Shown: positions 49,632-58,240 of the stretch, in pieces
Position numbering within the stretch: the first letter of the stretch is position 1
Layout of the letters: the number at the start of each line of letters is the position of its first letter
From: CAMEON01 sp045531965
Lineage (GTDB): Bacteria; Bacillota; Clostridia; Oscillospirales; CAG-272
Assembly (NCBI GenBank): GCA_045531965.1
Contig: JAZSFA010000012.1
Coordinates: 56,051-120,050, forward strand
DNA length: 64,000 nt
Reading direction: 5' to 3'
Translations under genes and position numbers: made by a program
The notes under the pieces: generated by a model
Told to the model about the DNA's origin: nothing
The model's database searches: none
Seen by the model: only the letters and a program-made list of their open reading frames with translations

Positions 49632-51593
49632 ATGAAGCGATTGACTTGCGAAATGTGCGGTTCTAACGATCTTGTAAAGCAGGACGGCTTTTTTGTATGC
49701 GAATCTTGCGGATGCAAGTATTCGGTCGAGGAAGCTAAGAAATTGATGGTGGAAGTCGAAGGTACGGTTGAGGTACAAGGTACGGTCAACGTTCAGAACG
49801 CTGCACAACTGAGTAGCCTTTTGAACCTGGCGTACAGTTCTTTCGAATCCAAGAACTATGCCCAAGCCGAGGCCTTTTGTAATCAGGTGATTGCCATTGA
49901 TTCCCAAAATTATGAAGCTTGGAAATTGAAAGGCGAGGCGATTAATTATCAGATCACGTCCAAAAATCCTCGTATTCTCGAAGTGTATAATTGTATCATG
50001 ACGTCTTATGACGTTTTGGATGATGAAGGCAAGGCGGCACATCGGAGCGATATCCTGAAAACTTTAACGGAGTGCTTGGAGGGAGAAATCAAATTTTGGC
50101 TGCAACAGTTTGAAGCAGGACGACCTACGGATGGAGCGCTCAATAAAGTCAAGCTGACTTTCTTGGATTGTCGAAAGAAAATGTCGGATGCTTTTGCCAA
50201 GCTGGGGCTGAGTGAAGTCACCAAGGACTATCTGACTGCTTTCGATAACTACTTTATCGTTCTTTCATGTTCAACCTGTGAGTCAGCCTGGAAATCCACG
50301 GTAGGTTATAATTATTATCGCGATGATTTCAATAATTTGGGCGCAAGCTGGGGAGAGCCAAACATGTGGACCGGCTTTGTTTCGACCAACACCAAAAGCT
50401 ATAGACCCCTTGATAAAACGTGGAAAACTTTTACCAATGAATGCGGCAATCTGATAGAGCTTTTGGTCTTTGCCACGAAACATTTTAACGGCAAGACATC
50501 CCTGAGAATACAAAGAGAAATCTATGAGCGTATCATTTTCTATCATGAAAGACTTGCAGAATCAAAATCTTATGAGATTTCTTCTAATTCCAGTCAAGTC
50601 GGATGGATCATATCTCTACGATTCTCAGAGGATGCGATTGCCGCCAGGAAAAAGATCATTGCGAGTTATAAAGAAGAACTCCAAGAGATAAAAAAAGAGG
50701 AAGAAGCAGATAAAATCAAGAACGCCAAGGCGGCGGGAAGCGGAAAGTCGGTTCGTGAACTTTTGGACAAAGGCTATGCTCACTTGAGAAAGAACGAGCA
50801 GGTCGAAGCCGCAACAACTTTTGATATGATTATTGAGACCGCGCCCGATGAGCGTGTCGGTTACCTTGGTAAAGCCATCGCGATGGGCTTAAAACAAGGT
50901 GTTACATATGATGAATTGTTTGCTACGATCCCCAAAGCGTCACAAAGTAAGGTCAGCCCGGAATATCGCGGTGATGCCCAAAAACTGATCGATTACCCCA
51001 TGAGAGATGCCAAATGGACGCTGTTATTGTATGCTTGTAATGCTGCCAACGTGAGGATCGTTGAGGATCTGATCGCAATGGGTGCGAACGTGAATTATAA
51101 ATCACAGAATGATCATACGCCGCTCTATATCGTTTCGGCTTTCAAATTGAAAGAAGGCAAAGTGGCGAACTCGCGGGAAATTGCCAGAATTTTGCTGGAG
51201 CATCAAGCCGATCCTCGTTTTACCGATGGTCAAGGTCTCGCAGTATACAACAAGGACACAGATCCTGAAATCGGTCGTATGATCAAATCTTTTCATCCCG
51301 GTCTGAAAAAAGCAAAGAAGCCCGGTGGCTGCTACGTAGCAACCTGTGTGTACGGTTCTTACGATTGCCCCGAAGTCTGGACGCTCCGCCGCTATCGTGA
51401 CAACACTTTGGCATCCACGTGGTACGGCCGTGCTTTCATCCATACGTATTATGCTGTCAGCCCCACGCTGGTGCGCTGGTTCGGGGATACCGACTGGTTC
51501 AAGCAGATGTGGCGCGGAACGCTGGACCATATGGTAAACGGTCTGCGGGAAAAGGGCGTGGAAGATACGCCTTATGAGGACAGAGATTGGTAA
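49632..51593 (+). CDS. Zinc ribbon-TPR-ankyrin protein with conserved C-terminal CYVATxVYGSYD domain
   Basis: A 653-residue cytoplasmic protein. Residues 1-30 form a zinc ribbon (C6, C9, C23, C26). A KLMVEVEGTVEVQGTVNVQN stretch follows, then TPR-like helices (about 55-100), a long helical middle (100-360), further TPR units (about 370-430), ankyrin-like repeats (about 450-540, LIAMGANVNYKSQNDHTPLY) and a C-terminal ~90-residue domain starting GGCYVATCVYGSYDCPEVW. I recognise this ending from many Firmicute proteins, where it caps diverse sensor-like architectures; function unknown. GGAGG lies before the ATG. The zinc-ribbon plus TPR start recalls the two TIR proteins. Confidence 0.75.
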   Translation: MKRLTCEMCGSNDLVKQDGFFVCESCGCKYSVEEAKKLMVEVEGTVEVQGTVNVQNAAQLSSLLNLAYSSFESKNYAQAEAFCNQVIAIDSQNYEAWKLKGEAINYQITSKNPRILEVYNCIMTSYDVLDDEGKAAHRSDILKTLTECLEGEIKFWLQQFEAGRPTDGALNKVKLTFLDCRKKMSDAFAKLGLSEVTKDYLTAFDNYFIVLSCSTCESAWKSTVGYNYYRDDFNNLGASWGEPNMWTGFVSTNTKSYRPLDKTWKTFTNECGNLIELLVFATKHFNGKTSLRIQREIYERIIFYHERLAESKSYEISSNSSQVGWIISLRFSEDAIAARKKIIASYKEELQEIKKEEEADKIKNAKAAGSGKSVRELLDKGYAHLRKNEQVEAATTFDMIIETAPDERVGYLGKAIAMGLKQGVTYDELFATIPKASQSKVSPEYRGDAQKLIDYPMRDAKWTLLLYACNAANVRIVEDLIAMGANVNYKSQNDHTPLYIVSAFKLKEGKVANSREIARILLEHQADPRFTDGQGLAVYNKDTDPEIGRMIKSFHPGLKKAKKPGGCYVATCVYGSYDCPEVWTLRRYRDNTLASTWYGRAFIHTYYAVSPTLVRWFGDTDWFKQMWRGTLDHMVNGLREKGVEDTPYEDRDW

Positions 51594-51599
51594 AAAATA

Positions 51600-51636
51600 A
51601 GAGCGTGCCGGCTAAACAAGTCGGCACGCTCTTGGA
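51600..51636 (+). terminator. Terminator of the zinc-ribbon/ankyrin gene
   Basis: GAGCGTGCCG (51601-51610) pairs with CGGCACGCTC (51622-51631); only a short T-tract follows. Confidence 0.65.
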
Positions 51637-51647
51637 TATTATCCAAT

Positions 51648-51683
51648 AAAAAAGGACTACCGCTTGGGCGGTAGTCCTTTTGG
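51648..51683 (-). terminator. Terminator of pheST
   Basis: AAAAGGACTACCGC (51651-51664 region) pairs with GCGGTAGTCCTTTT, with a run of U on the minus strand; it lies four bases after the pheT stop. Confidence 0.85.
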
Positions 51684-51686
51684 CTA

Positions 51687-54074
51687 TTAAGAACGCAGGG
51701 TGATTTCGTACATTCTTTCGAGTCTCTTCAGAATCTTGGCGGTGTAGGCATCCAGCTGATCCTGCTCCAATGCCTTGTCGCCGGGGGTGAAGGTGACCGT
51801 ATACGCCACGCTCTTGTGACCCTCGGGCAGGTTCTTGCCGCGATAGACGTCGAAGATTTTTACCTTGCTGACAGCGTTACAAGCGGCTTTGATCGCTCTG
51901 ACGATCTCGCCGTTGGTGATTTCTTCTTTGGCAACCAACGCATAGTCACGGGACACCTCGGGGAACTTGGGGATAGGGACATACTTGGGATGGCTCTCCA
52001 CAGCCGCTGCCAAAGGCGCGAACTCCAGCTCGCAGACGTAGGCAGGTTTGCCGATCTCAAAACCGTCGGTGACCTCGTAGGACAGCTTACCCATATAGCC
52101 GATGACCTGACCATTCAAAAGGAGCTCGGCGGTCATGCCGGGGTGCAGGAAGGACTTGTTGGCTTTGCGGTATTCGAAATTCAGCTTGAAGGCGTCTGCC
52201 AGCTTTTCGGTGATACCCTTGACGGTGAAGAAGGTCTCATCATCGCCATAAGCACCGATGCAGATCATCATTTCTTCTACGGGACGGTCACCCGTGCCTT
52301 GGGTAAAGCGGCGGGCAATCTCAAAGAAACGTCCCTGCTTATTACCGCGCTTGGCGTTGCGCGCCATCACCTGACAGAGGGTGGGCACCAGGGTGGTACG
52401 CATGATGGCGTAATTATCGCTCAGGGGGTTCATGATGGAAACAACGTCGTTCTCCAAAGCATCCGCGGGCAGATGGAGCAAATCCAGCTCGGCGCGGGAG
52501 TAGAACGCGTAGCTGATGGTCTCAAAGCAACCGGCTTCAGCCAGGGTATCCTGTACCTTGTTGAAGACCTTTTGTTCAAGGGTATAGCCGCCCGAGGTAA
52601 CGCTGGCATTCTCCATGAGCTTGGGCGTGATGTGGTCATAGCCGTACATACGGATGACTTCTTCGGAAAGGTCGGGGTAGGATTCCACGTCCTCACGGTA
52701 GGCGGGGGCAACAGCGGAAATGTTGTCGCCGTCAACCGTCAATTCAAAGTTGAGGCGGGAGAGGATGCCGTTGATCTCCTCGGCGGGAACTTCAATACCC
52801 AGCACGCGGTTGATGGCGGTGTAGGTGGTGGTCACAGGTTGGTTGGCATCGGGTGCACCGCCAATGTCAAAGCGGGATTCTCCTACCTGACCATAGCCGT
52901 ACTCACAAATGAGGTGCAAAGCTCTGTCCATGGCAAGGCCGGTGGTGTAAGCATCCACACCCTTGGAGAATTTGGCGGAAGATGCACTGCTCTGACCCAG
53001 TGCGCGGGAGGTCTTTCTCACGCTGTCACGAGCGAATTTAGCTGCCTCGAAGATGATATCCTTGGTGGTTTCGCGGATACCGCTGTTGAGACCGCCCATG
53101 ACACCGGCGATGCACACAGGTTCCTTGGCGTCGCAAATCAAGAGATTGTCGGGGGTTAACTCAAAGACCTTCTCGTCCAGAGTCTGGATGGTCTCGCCTG
53201 CCTTGGCACGGCGAACGATGATGGTGTTATCTGTCACATAGTCGCAATCGAATGCGTGCATGGGTTGCCCCAATTCCACCAAAATGTAGTTGGTAATATC
53301 TACGATATTATTGATGGCGTTGTGTCCGCACATCTTGAGTCTGCGGCGAATCATCTCAGGGGACTTACATACCACCACGTTTTTGACATTGTGAGCAATG
53401 TAACGAGGGCAAAGATCGGGATCTTCCACCGATACAAGGATGCTTTCATCCAAAGGAGCTGTGATGGTGTAATCCAGCGCGAGGGGCTTCAGCTCACGCT
53501 TGAAGTAAGCGGCAACCTCGCGGGCAAGACCGTACACAGACTGACAGTCGGGACGGTTGGCGGTGATAGTTACGTCATAGATCTCTTGGTTCATGTCCAA
53601 GACATCCTTGATATCGGTGCCGGGCGCCACAGGCTCGTGCAGGATCATGATGCCGTGGACAGAGGCGCCTTCGTACCAATCATCGTCAATGCCCAACTCC
53701 TCACCGGAGCAAAGCATACCGTAGGAGGGCACGCCGCGGAGCATGCCGTTCTTGATCTTGATGCCGCCAGCTAAGGTGGAGCCGTCCAGAGCCACAGGCA
53801 CATAATCACCTACGGCGATGTTATGAGCGCCGGTAACGATTTGCAGCTCGGAGCCGTACTCGCCAACGTCCAGGGTGACGATCTGGAGGTGATCGGAGTT
53901 TTCATGGGGAACCAGGGTGAGGATTTTACCCACCACACAGCGGGAGATCTCGCCGCCGAAATTCACGACCTCCTCTACCTCAAAGCCGCAGGAGAACAAA
54001 CTCTTCTGCAGCACCTCGGTGGGGATGTCGGAGACGTTTACGTATTCATTTAACCAACTGATAGGTAACAGCAT
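51687..54074 (-). CDS. pheT: Phenylalanine-tRNA ligase beta subunit
   Basis: Beta chain of the alpha2-beta2 phenylalanyl-tRNA synthetase, with the editing site. The 795-residue length is normal. Domains in order: MLLPISWLNEYVNV start; tRNA-binding OB fold (about 40-150, VVGKILTLVPHENSDHLQIV); B3/B4 editing domain (GQPMHAFDCDYV, about 265); B5 (about 400-475); synthetase-like core (LPTLCQVMARNAKRGNKQG region); ferredoxin-like anticodon domain at the end (PKFPEVSRDYALVAKEEI). GAGGTG precedes the ATG. It follows pheS by ten bases in one operon under the T-box. Confidence 0.97.
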   Translation of the reverse strand: MLLPISWLNEYVNVSDIPTEVLQKSLFSCGFEVEEVVNFGGEISRCVVGKILTLVPHENSDHLQIVTLDVGEYGSELQIVTGAHNIAVGDYVPVALDGSTLAGGIKIKNGMLRGVPSYGMLCSGEELGIDDDWYEGASVHGIMILHEPVAPGTDIKDVLDMNQEIYDVTITANRPDCQSVYGLAREVAAYFKRELKPLALDYTITAPLDESILVSVEDPDLCPRYIAHNVKNVVVCKSPEMIRRRLKMCGHNAINNIVDITNYILVELGQPMHAFDCDYVTDNTIIVRRAKAGETIQTLDEKVFELTPDNLLICDAKEPVCIAGVMGGLNSGIRETTKDIIFEAAKFARDSVRKTSRALGQSSASSAKFSKGVDAYTTGLAMDRALHLICEYGYGQVGESRFDIGGAPDANQPVTTTYTAINRVLGIEVPAEEINGILSRLNFELTVDGDNISAVAPAYREDVESYPDLSEEVIRMYGYDHITPKLMENASVTSGGYTLEQKVFNKVQDTLAEAGCFETISYAFYSRAELDLLHLPADALENDVVSIMNPLSDNYAIMRTTLVPTLCQVMARNAKRGNKQGRFFEIARRFTQGTGDRPVEEMMICIGAYGDDETFFTVKGITEKLADAFKLNFEYRKANKSFLHPGMTAELLLNGQVIGYMGKLSYEVTDGFEIGKPAYVCELEFAPLAAAVESHPKYVPIPKFPEVSRDYALVAKEEITNGEIVRAIKAACNAVSKVKIFDVYRGKNLPEGHKSVAYTVTFTPGDKALEQDQLDAYTAKILKRLERMYEITLRS

Positions 54075-54084
54075 AATCTACACC

Positions 54085-55116
54085 TCACTTCTTGAACTGG
54101 GACAGGATACGAGTGTCACCGTCGAACAGGATATGGATATTGTTAACGCCGTATTTCAGCATGGAAATACGGTCAAGACCGAAACCAAAGGCGAGACCCG
54201 ACCACTCATCGGGGTTCAGACCGCAGTTTTCAATGACCTTGCGGTTAACCACGCCGCCGCCGAGAATCTCGATCCAGCCGGTGCCCTTGCACAGGCTACA
54301 ACCCTTGCCGCCGCACTCGCAGCAGCTCACGTCTACCTCCACGCTGGGCTCGGTGAAGGGGAAGTAGGAGGGACGGAAGCGGGTCTTGGTGTCGGAGGTA
54401 AACATGGCTTTTGCCATGGTGTCCAGCAAACCGTGGAGGTCGCAAAGAGAGAGGTTCTTGTCGATGACAAGACCCTCCATTTGGTGAAACATGGGGGTAT
54501 GGGTAGCATCATCGTCACAGCGGAATACGCGGCCGGGCACCAGCACTTTGAAGGGGGGCTCCCAAGCCTCCATCACGCGGATCTGACCGGGGGAGGTGTG
54601 GGTACGGAGCAGGAGATCGTCGTTGATATAGAAGGTGTCCTGCTTGTCTCTGGCGGGATGCTCCATGGGGGTGTTGAGGGCGGTGAAGTTGTGGTAATCG
54701 TCCTCGATCTCGGGACCTTCAAAGACCTTGAAGCCCATGCCGCCGAACACGTCGATGAGCTGACGGCGGACGATGGTGACGGGATTCAGACCGCCCACAG
54801 GCAGGTCTTCTCCGGGCATGGTGACATCAACCGCCTCGCGGAGATATCTTTCCTCCATTTCGCGCTGTTTTACCGCAGTTTCAGCGGCTTTGAATTGTTC
54901 CTCCGCCCAAACGCGCAGGGCGTTAATGGCTTTGCCGAGGACGGGTCTGTCCTCGGGTGCGGCTTTGCCCATCTCACGGGAAAGGAGTGCTACGCACCCC
55001 TTCTTGCCCAGATAATCACTCCAAAGATTGGAAAGCGCTTCGGAGTTTGTTACCGCACTGATATCAGTGGCCATTTTTTCTTTGATTTCTAAAATTTTTT
55101 CTTCTACCGATAGCAT
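54085..55116 (-). CDS. pheS: Phenylalanine-tRNA ligase alpha subunit
   Basis: Catalytic alpha chain that activates phenylalanine. The 343-residue protein has an N-terminal coiled coil (VEEKILEIKEKMATDISA), then class II motifs: DTFYINDDLLLRTHTSPGQI (motif 2 region), VFRCDDDATHTPMFHQMEG, and GLAFGFGLDRISMLKYGVN (motif 3). ATG 55116 follows GGAGG with eight-base spacing; an ATG seven codons upstream overlaps that site and is rejected. Regulated by the T-box leader upstream. Confidence 0.96.
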   Translation of the reverse strand: MLSVEEKILEIKEKMATDISAVTNSEALSNLWSDYLGKKGCVALLSREMGKAAPEDRPVLGKAINALRVWAEEQFKAAETAVKQREMEERYLREAVDVTMPGEDLPVGGLNPVTIVRRQLIDVFGGMGFKVFEGPEIEDDYHNFTALNTPMEHPARDKQDTFYINDDLLLRTHTSPGQIRVMEAWEPPFKVLVPGRVFRCDDDATHTPMFHQMEGLVIDKNLSLCDLHGLLDTMAKAMFTSDTKTRFRPSYFPFTEPSVEVDVSCCECGGKGCSLCKGTGWIEILGGGVVNRKVIENCGLNPDEWSGLAFGFGLDRISMLKYGVNNIHILFDGDTRILSQFKK

Positions 55117-55144
55117 TTTTCTATCCTCCATTTTCATTTACAAA

Positions 55145-55408
55145 AAATAAAATCCCGCCCCCTAGTTAGGGACGAGATGCTCGCGGTACCACCCTATTTC
55201 AGAAGTTTTCCTTCTGCACTTTCAAATGTGCCTATTGCCGCACGGACATCCGACTTAACGCAGGCGTGGACCATCATCCACTGCTTTTCGACGGAAGGCT
55301 CCCATACTGAAACTTCGGCACGGTTCCGCACAGGATGCTTCCAGCCTACGGCATCCACTCTCTGTCATGCTTTCAAGTGCGTACTCACGTATGTTCATTG
55401 CCCAATTA
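55145..55408 (-). promoter_or_regulatory. T-box riboswitch (tRNA-Phe sensing leader) of pheST
   Basis: The minus strand carries the T-box AGGGTGGTACCGCG (55195-55182), which pairs with the CCA end of uncharged tRNA. A competing terminator follows: ATCTCGTCCC with GGGGGCGGGAT, then TTTTATTTT (about 55178-55145). Stem I spans roughly 55365-55260. A TTC triplet, the phenylalanine codon, sits at 55311-55309 in the likely specifier loop (GTTTCAGT). When tRNA-Phe is uncharged, read-through into pheS increases. Class is firm; exact stem I limits are approximate. Confidence 0.93.
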
Positions 55409-55413
55409 CGGCT

Positions 55414-55442
55414 ATTATACACAACTTTTCGGGCTTTGTCAA
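55414..55442 (-). promoter_or_regulatory. sigma-A promoter of the pheST T-box transcript
   Basis: Perfect TTGACA (55442-55437), 17-base spacer, TATAAT (55419-55414). Confidence 0.9.
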
Positions 55443-55517
55443 GAGGTTGAAAATACTTTTTGGCGATTTTTAAAAAAATCTCTTTGTATTTTTATGCTTT
55501 TTTGTGAGATGTATTCC

Positions 55518-55546
55518 TTGACACACTTGATTGATTGTAGTATAAT
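55518..55546 (+). promoter_or_regulatory. sigma-A promoter of the shikimate kinase gene
   Basis: Perfect TTGACA (55518-55523), 17-base spacer, TATAAT (55541-55546). Confidence 0.88.
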
Positions 55547-55597
55547 CTCATATCATAGGAGACTTGGAAGCCTCCCGAATGTAAAGGAGGGTATCCC

Positions 55598-56179
55598 ATG
55601 AACCTAGAAGGAAGCGAAAAAAAACCTGTCATCCTCATCGGTATGCCTGCTTGCGGAAAAAGCACCGTCGGTGTGCTTCTTGCCAAGCGGTTGGGCTATC
55701 GGTTTGTGGATTCGGATTTGCACATTCAAGAAGCGGAGGGGAAGCTGTTACAGGACATTATCAACGAACGGGGTATGGATGGCTTTTTGAAGACCGAAGA
55801 AAAGGTGAATCTTTCTCTCGGCACCCCTCAAAGCCGTTGGGTCATCGCCACAGGAGGGAGCGCAGTCTACAGCCCCGCCGCCATGGCTCATTTTTGTGAG
55901 ATTGGTACGGTGGTTTATCTCAAACTCTCCTATCGCACCGTCCGCCGCCGATTGGGAAATTTCTCCCACCGTGGGGTTGTTATGCCCGAGGGTTATACAC
56001 TTAGGCGGTTGTATGACGAAAGATGTGCCCTGTATGAAAAATATGCGCATGTTACCGTTGATGAAGCTCCTATCGAAGCCCCGGACCCCCATGAGGATCC
56101 CGACGCACGCAAAAAGCGGAGACGAAGAAGCATCGACCAAACGTTGGAGGTCTTATGCGGCGTGTTGGGTATTGAATAA
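55598..56179 (+). CDS. aroK: Shikimate kinase
   Basis: Phosphorylates shikimate at the 3-hydroxyl. The 193-residue P-loop kinase has VILIGMPACGKSTVGVLLAK (Walker A), RFVDSDLHIQEAEG (shikimate-binding Asp), VIATGGSAVYSPAAM (the GGG/GGS motif) and a lid region RRRLGNFSHRGVVMPEG. The lid has N-F-S-H-R-G-V, a variant of the usual R-P-L. It is slightly longer than average (~170) because of a basic C-terminal helix (RKKRRRRSIDQT). AAAGGAGG precedes the ATG. Pyridoxamine kinase follows after 19 bases. Confidence 0.87.
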   Translation: MNLEGSEKKPVILIGMPACGKSTVGVLLAKRLGYRFVDSDLHIQEAEGKLLQDIINERGMDGFLKTEEKVNLSLGTPQSRWVIATGGSAVYSPAAMAHFCEIGTVVYLKLSYRTVRRRLGNFSHRGVVMPEGYTLRRLYDERCALYEKYAHVTVDEAPIEAPDPHEDPDARKKRRRRSIDQTLEVLCGVLGIE

Positions 56180-56198
56180 ATAATAGAAAGAAGGCGAA

Positions 56199-57038
56199 AT
56201 GATGTCCTACAAAAGAATTCTTACCATTCAGGATATTTCCTGTCTCGGACAATGCTCGCTTACGGTTGCATTGCCCATTCTCTCCGCTTGCGGACATGAG
56301 ACCTGTATTCTTCCGTCCGCCGTACTGTCCACCCACACGGCGGGTTTCAAAGATTTCACCGTCCGCGACCTTGCAGAGGATCTGCCCGCCATCTCGGCGC
56401 ATTGGAAAAAATCGGAAATGTATTTTGACGCCATCTATACCGGCTATCTCGGCAGTATCGGACAGATCGACGACGTGAAGAGTATTTTCCGAACCAACGC
56501 CGCCGTGGGGTGTGTGAACATTGTCGATCCCGCCATGGGAGATAATGGCAAGCTGTATCCCGCTTTTGACGTGGCTTATGCCAACGCCATGAAGACCCTT
56601 TGTGCCGAGGCGGATATTCTTCTGCCCAACATCACCGAGGCGTGCTACCTCACCGACACCGAGTACCGCGAGACCTATGATCACAACTACGTCATGGATC
56701 TTCTTGAAAAGCTCTATGCCCTCATGGGTAACAAAGGCACCGTGGTGCTGACGGGTGTGGGCTACGATGCCGCAACCACCGGCGTGTCCGTCTACGCTGA
56801 TGGCAAAGAGGAATATTATCCCCATCGCCGCATTGCTCGCGGGTGCCACGGCACTGGTGACGTCTATGCGTCCGCTTTTGTCGGTGCATGGATGAAGGGA
56901 AAGACCGCCTTTGATGCGGCTAAGATCGCCGCTGATTATACGTTGCGTTGTATTGAATATACGCAAGATGATCCTACTCATTGGTATGGAGTAAAATTCG
57001 AGCCAGTGCTTGGCGAGTTAATGGATATGTTGAAATAA
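56199..57038 (+). CDS. pdxY: Pyridoxamine kinase (PdxK/PdxY family)
   Basis: Phosphorylates pyridoxal, pyridoxamine or pyridoxine in vitamin B6 salvage. The 279-residue ribokinase-fold protein has ILTIQDISCLGQCSLTVALP at the N-terminus, IYTGYLGSIGQIDDV, VNIVDPAMGDNGKLYPAFD, LLPNITEACYLTD and the anion-hole motif ARGCHGTGDVYASAFVGAW with the catalytic Asp. Two adjacent ATG codons (56199, 56202) follow AGAAGG; either may start. It probably shares a transcript with aroK and ends at a strong terminator. Confidence 0.9.
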   Translation: MMSYKRILTIQDISCLGQCSLTVALPILSACGHETCILPSAVLSTHTAGFKDFTVRDLAEDLPAISAHWKKSEMYFDAIYTGYLGSIGQIDDVKSIFRTNAAVGCVNIVDPAMGDNGKLYPAFDVAYANAMKTLCAEADILLPNITEACYLTDTEYRETYDHNYVMDLLEKLYALMGNKGTVVLTGVGYDAATTGVSVYADGKEEYYPHRRIARGCHGTGDVYASAFVGAWMKGKTAFDAAKIAADYTLRCIEYTQDDPTHWYGVKFEPVLGELMDMLK

Positions 57039-57044
57039 ATCAAA

Positions 57045-57078
57045 GAAAGTCTCCGATAATTGGAGGCTTTCTTTTTTT
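57045..57078 (+). terminator. Terminator of aroK-pdxY
   Basis: GAAAGTCTCC (57045-57054) and GGAGGCTTTC (57062-57071) with one G-T pair, then seven T. Confidence 0.88.
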
Positions 57079-57106
57079 GCCTCACAAGAAGAATGAAAAT
57101 TTTTAG

Positions 57107-57151
57107 CCCTCACGAAAAGCGACAAGTTTTGCGTGAGGGCTGTGCTATACT
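57107..57151 (+). promoter_or_regulatory. Inverted repeat and extended -10 before the spoIIA operon
   Basis: AGCCCTCACG and CGTGAGGGCT form a perfect inverted repeat across a ~16-base centre (57106-57141). It is followed at once by TGCTATACT (-10 at 57146-57151, TGn extension). A palindrome overlapping a promoter suggests an operator or leader hairpin. I could not identify the sigma-H box expected for spoIIA. Confidence 0.45.
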
Positions 57152-57188
57152 GAAGAAAAAACACAGGATTATGAAAGGAAGTGAAAAA

Positions 57189-57665
57189 ATGAACGAGCGA
57201 GCCACTTTTTTGTGTGATACGTCGGGGCAGACGATGACGGTCTATATCCGCGGGGAGATTGACCATCATACGGCTGTATCGGTCAGAAACGGTATTGATG
57301 CTCGTCTGTTTGATCAGCATCCCCGGAAACTCATCCTTGATCTTTCTGCTGTGGGATTTATGGATAGCTCGGGTTTGGGTCTTATCATGGGGCGGTTGTC
57401 TGTCATGAAATCATTGGGAGGAGAGATGCTTTTGCGAGATCCGTCAAAAGAAATTGAAGTCATTCTGCGGCTGGCGGGGATGGAACGGTTTATCTCCATT
57501 GAATATACAGAGGCACCCGATCCGGAAATTGGAGAAACGGGTAAAAAAGCATACGCGTGTCCAAAGGTATCTGTACAGGCTAAGACCACAACCCAACCGA
57601 AGCGTCATAAGCATCCCTCATCTTCACGGTCAAAACGCACCAAGTCTCCCATCACGTCAGCATAG
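57189..57665 (+). CDS. spoIIAA: Anti-sigma F factor antagonist with basic C-terminal tail
   Basis: When unphosphorylated, SpoIIAA frees sigma-F from SpoIIAB in the forespore. The STAS domain covers residues 1-115: YIRGEIDHHTAVSVRNGID, then LDLSAVGFMDSSGLGLIMGR, with the phosphorylated serine at residue 60 in MDSSGLG. Unlike the usual ~115-120 residues this copy has 158; the extra C-terminus (from about 118) is Lys/Ser/Thr-rich (TQPKRHKHPSSSRSKRTKSP) and probably disordered. AAAGGAAG precedes ATG 57189. The tail ends 15 bases before spoIIAB. Confidence 0.92.
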   Translation: MNERATFLCDTSGQTMTVYIRGEIDHHTAVSVRNGIDARLFDQHPRKLILDLSAVGFMDSSGLGLIMGRLSVMKSLGGEMLLRDPSKEIEVILRLAGMERFISIEYTEAPDPEIGETGKKAYACPKVSVQAKTTTQPKRHKHPSSSRSKRTKSPITSA

Positions 57666-57680
57666 AAAGGAGGGATTGAT

Positions 57681-58187
57681 ATGAGTAGAAAGAAAAGCCA
57701 ATACAAGGGAAAAGTCCTCAACAAAATACAGTTTAAATTTCCGGCGCTTTCTGTCAATGAAGCGATTGCTAGAGCAACAGTAGCTGTGTTTGTGTCACAA
57801 CTCGATCCGGAAGTGACAGAACTGGCAGACATTAAATGTGCCGTGTCCGAAGCGGTGACCAATTGTATCGTTCACGGTTACCGTCACCTTGAACACAGTG
57901 AGGGAATGGTGACAGTAAATGCCGCTATTTTGGAAGGGCGGGTTCTGAAAATCGAGATCAAGGACAAGGGATGCGGTATACCCGATATCAGTGAAGCGCG
58001 CCAGCCTCTTTTTACTACCGATGCGGCGGGGGAGCGAAGCGGCATGGGATTTACGGTGATGGAGAGTTTTACCGATGCCATGCGTGTGACCTCAAAAGTA
58101 GGACTCGGGACGACGGTGACCCTATATAAGCGTTTATCGGCTGCCCCTGATGTGGCACCCGTGGGGCGGCGACGGGGGCGTGCCTGA
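57681..58187 (+). CDS. spoIIAB: Anti-sigma F factor / serine kinase
   Basis: Binds and inhibits sigma-F and phosphorylates SpoIIAA. The GHKL-type kinase has LADIKCAVSEAVTNCIVHGY (N box), IEIKDKGCGIPDISEARQP (G1 box), ERSGMGFTVMESFTDAM (G2 region) and GTTVTLYK at the end of the fold. At 168 residues it is about 20 longer than usual, with N-terminal and C-terminal (VGRRRGRA) basic extensions. AGGAGGG precedes the ATG. Middle gene of the spoIIA operon. Confidence 0.94.
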   Translation: MSRKKSQYKGKVLNKIQFKFPALSVNEAIARATVAVFVSQLDPEVTELADIKCAVSEAVTNCIVHGYRHLEHSEGMVTVNAAILEGRVLKIEIKDKGCGIPDISEARQPLFTTDAAGERSGMGFTVMESFTDAMRVTSKVGLGTTVTLYKRLSAAPDVAPVGRRRGRA

Positions 58188-58240
58188 GGTGTCTTCTGTA
58201 CATAATCCGCTTCTTGGCGGAGCGAAAGGAGACGTGAGCC

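Noticed and set aside
51816..53159. A 447-codon open frame antisense to pheT
   Set aside because: Shadow of pheT, with low-complexity composition and no start signals.
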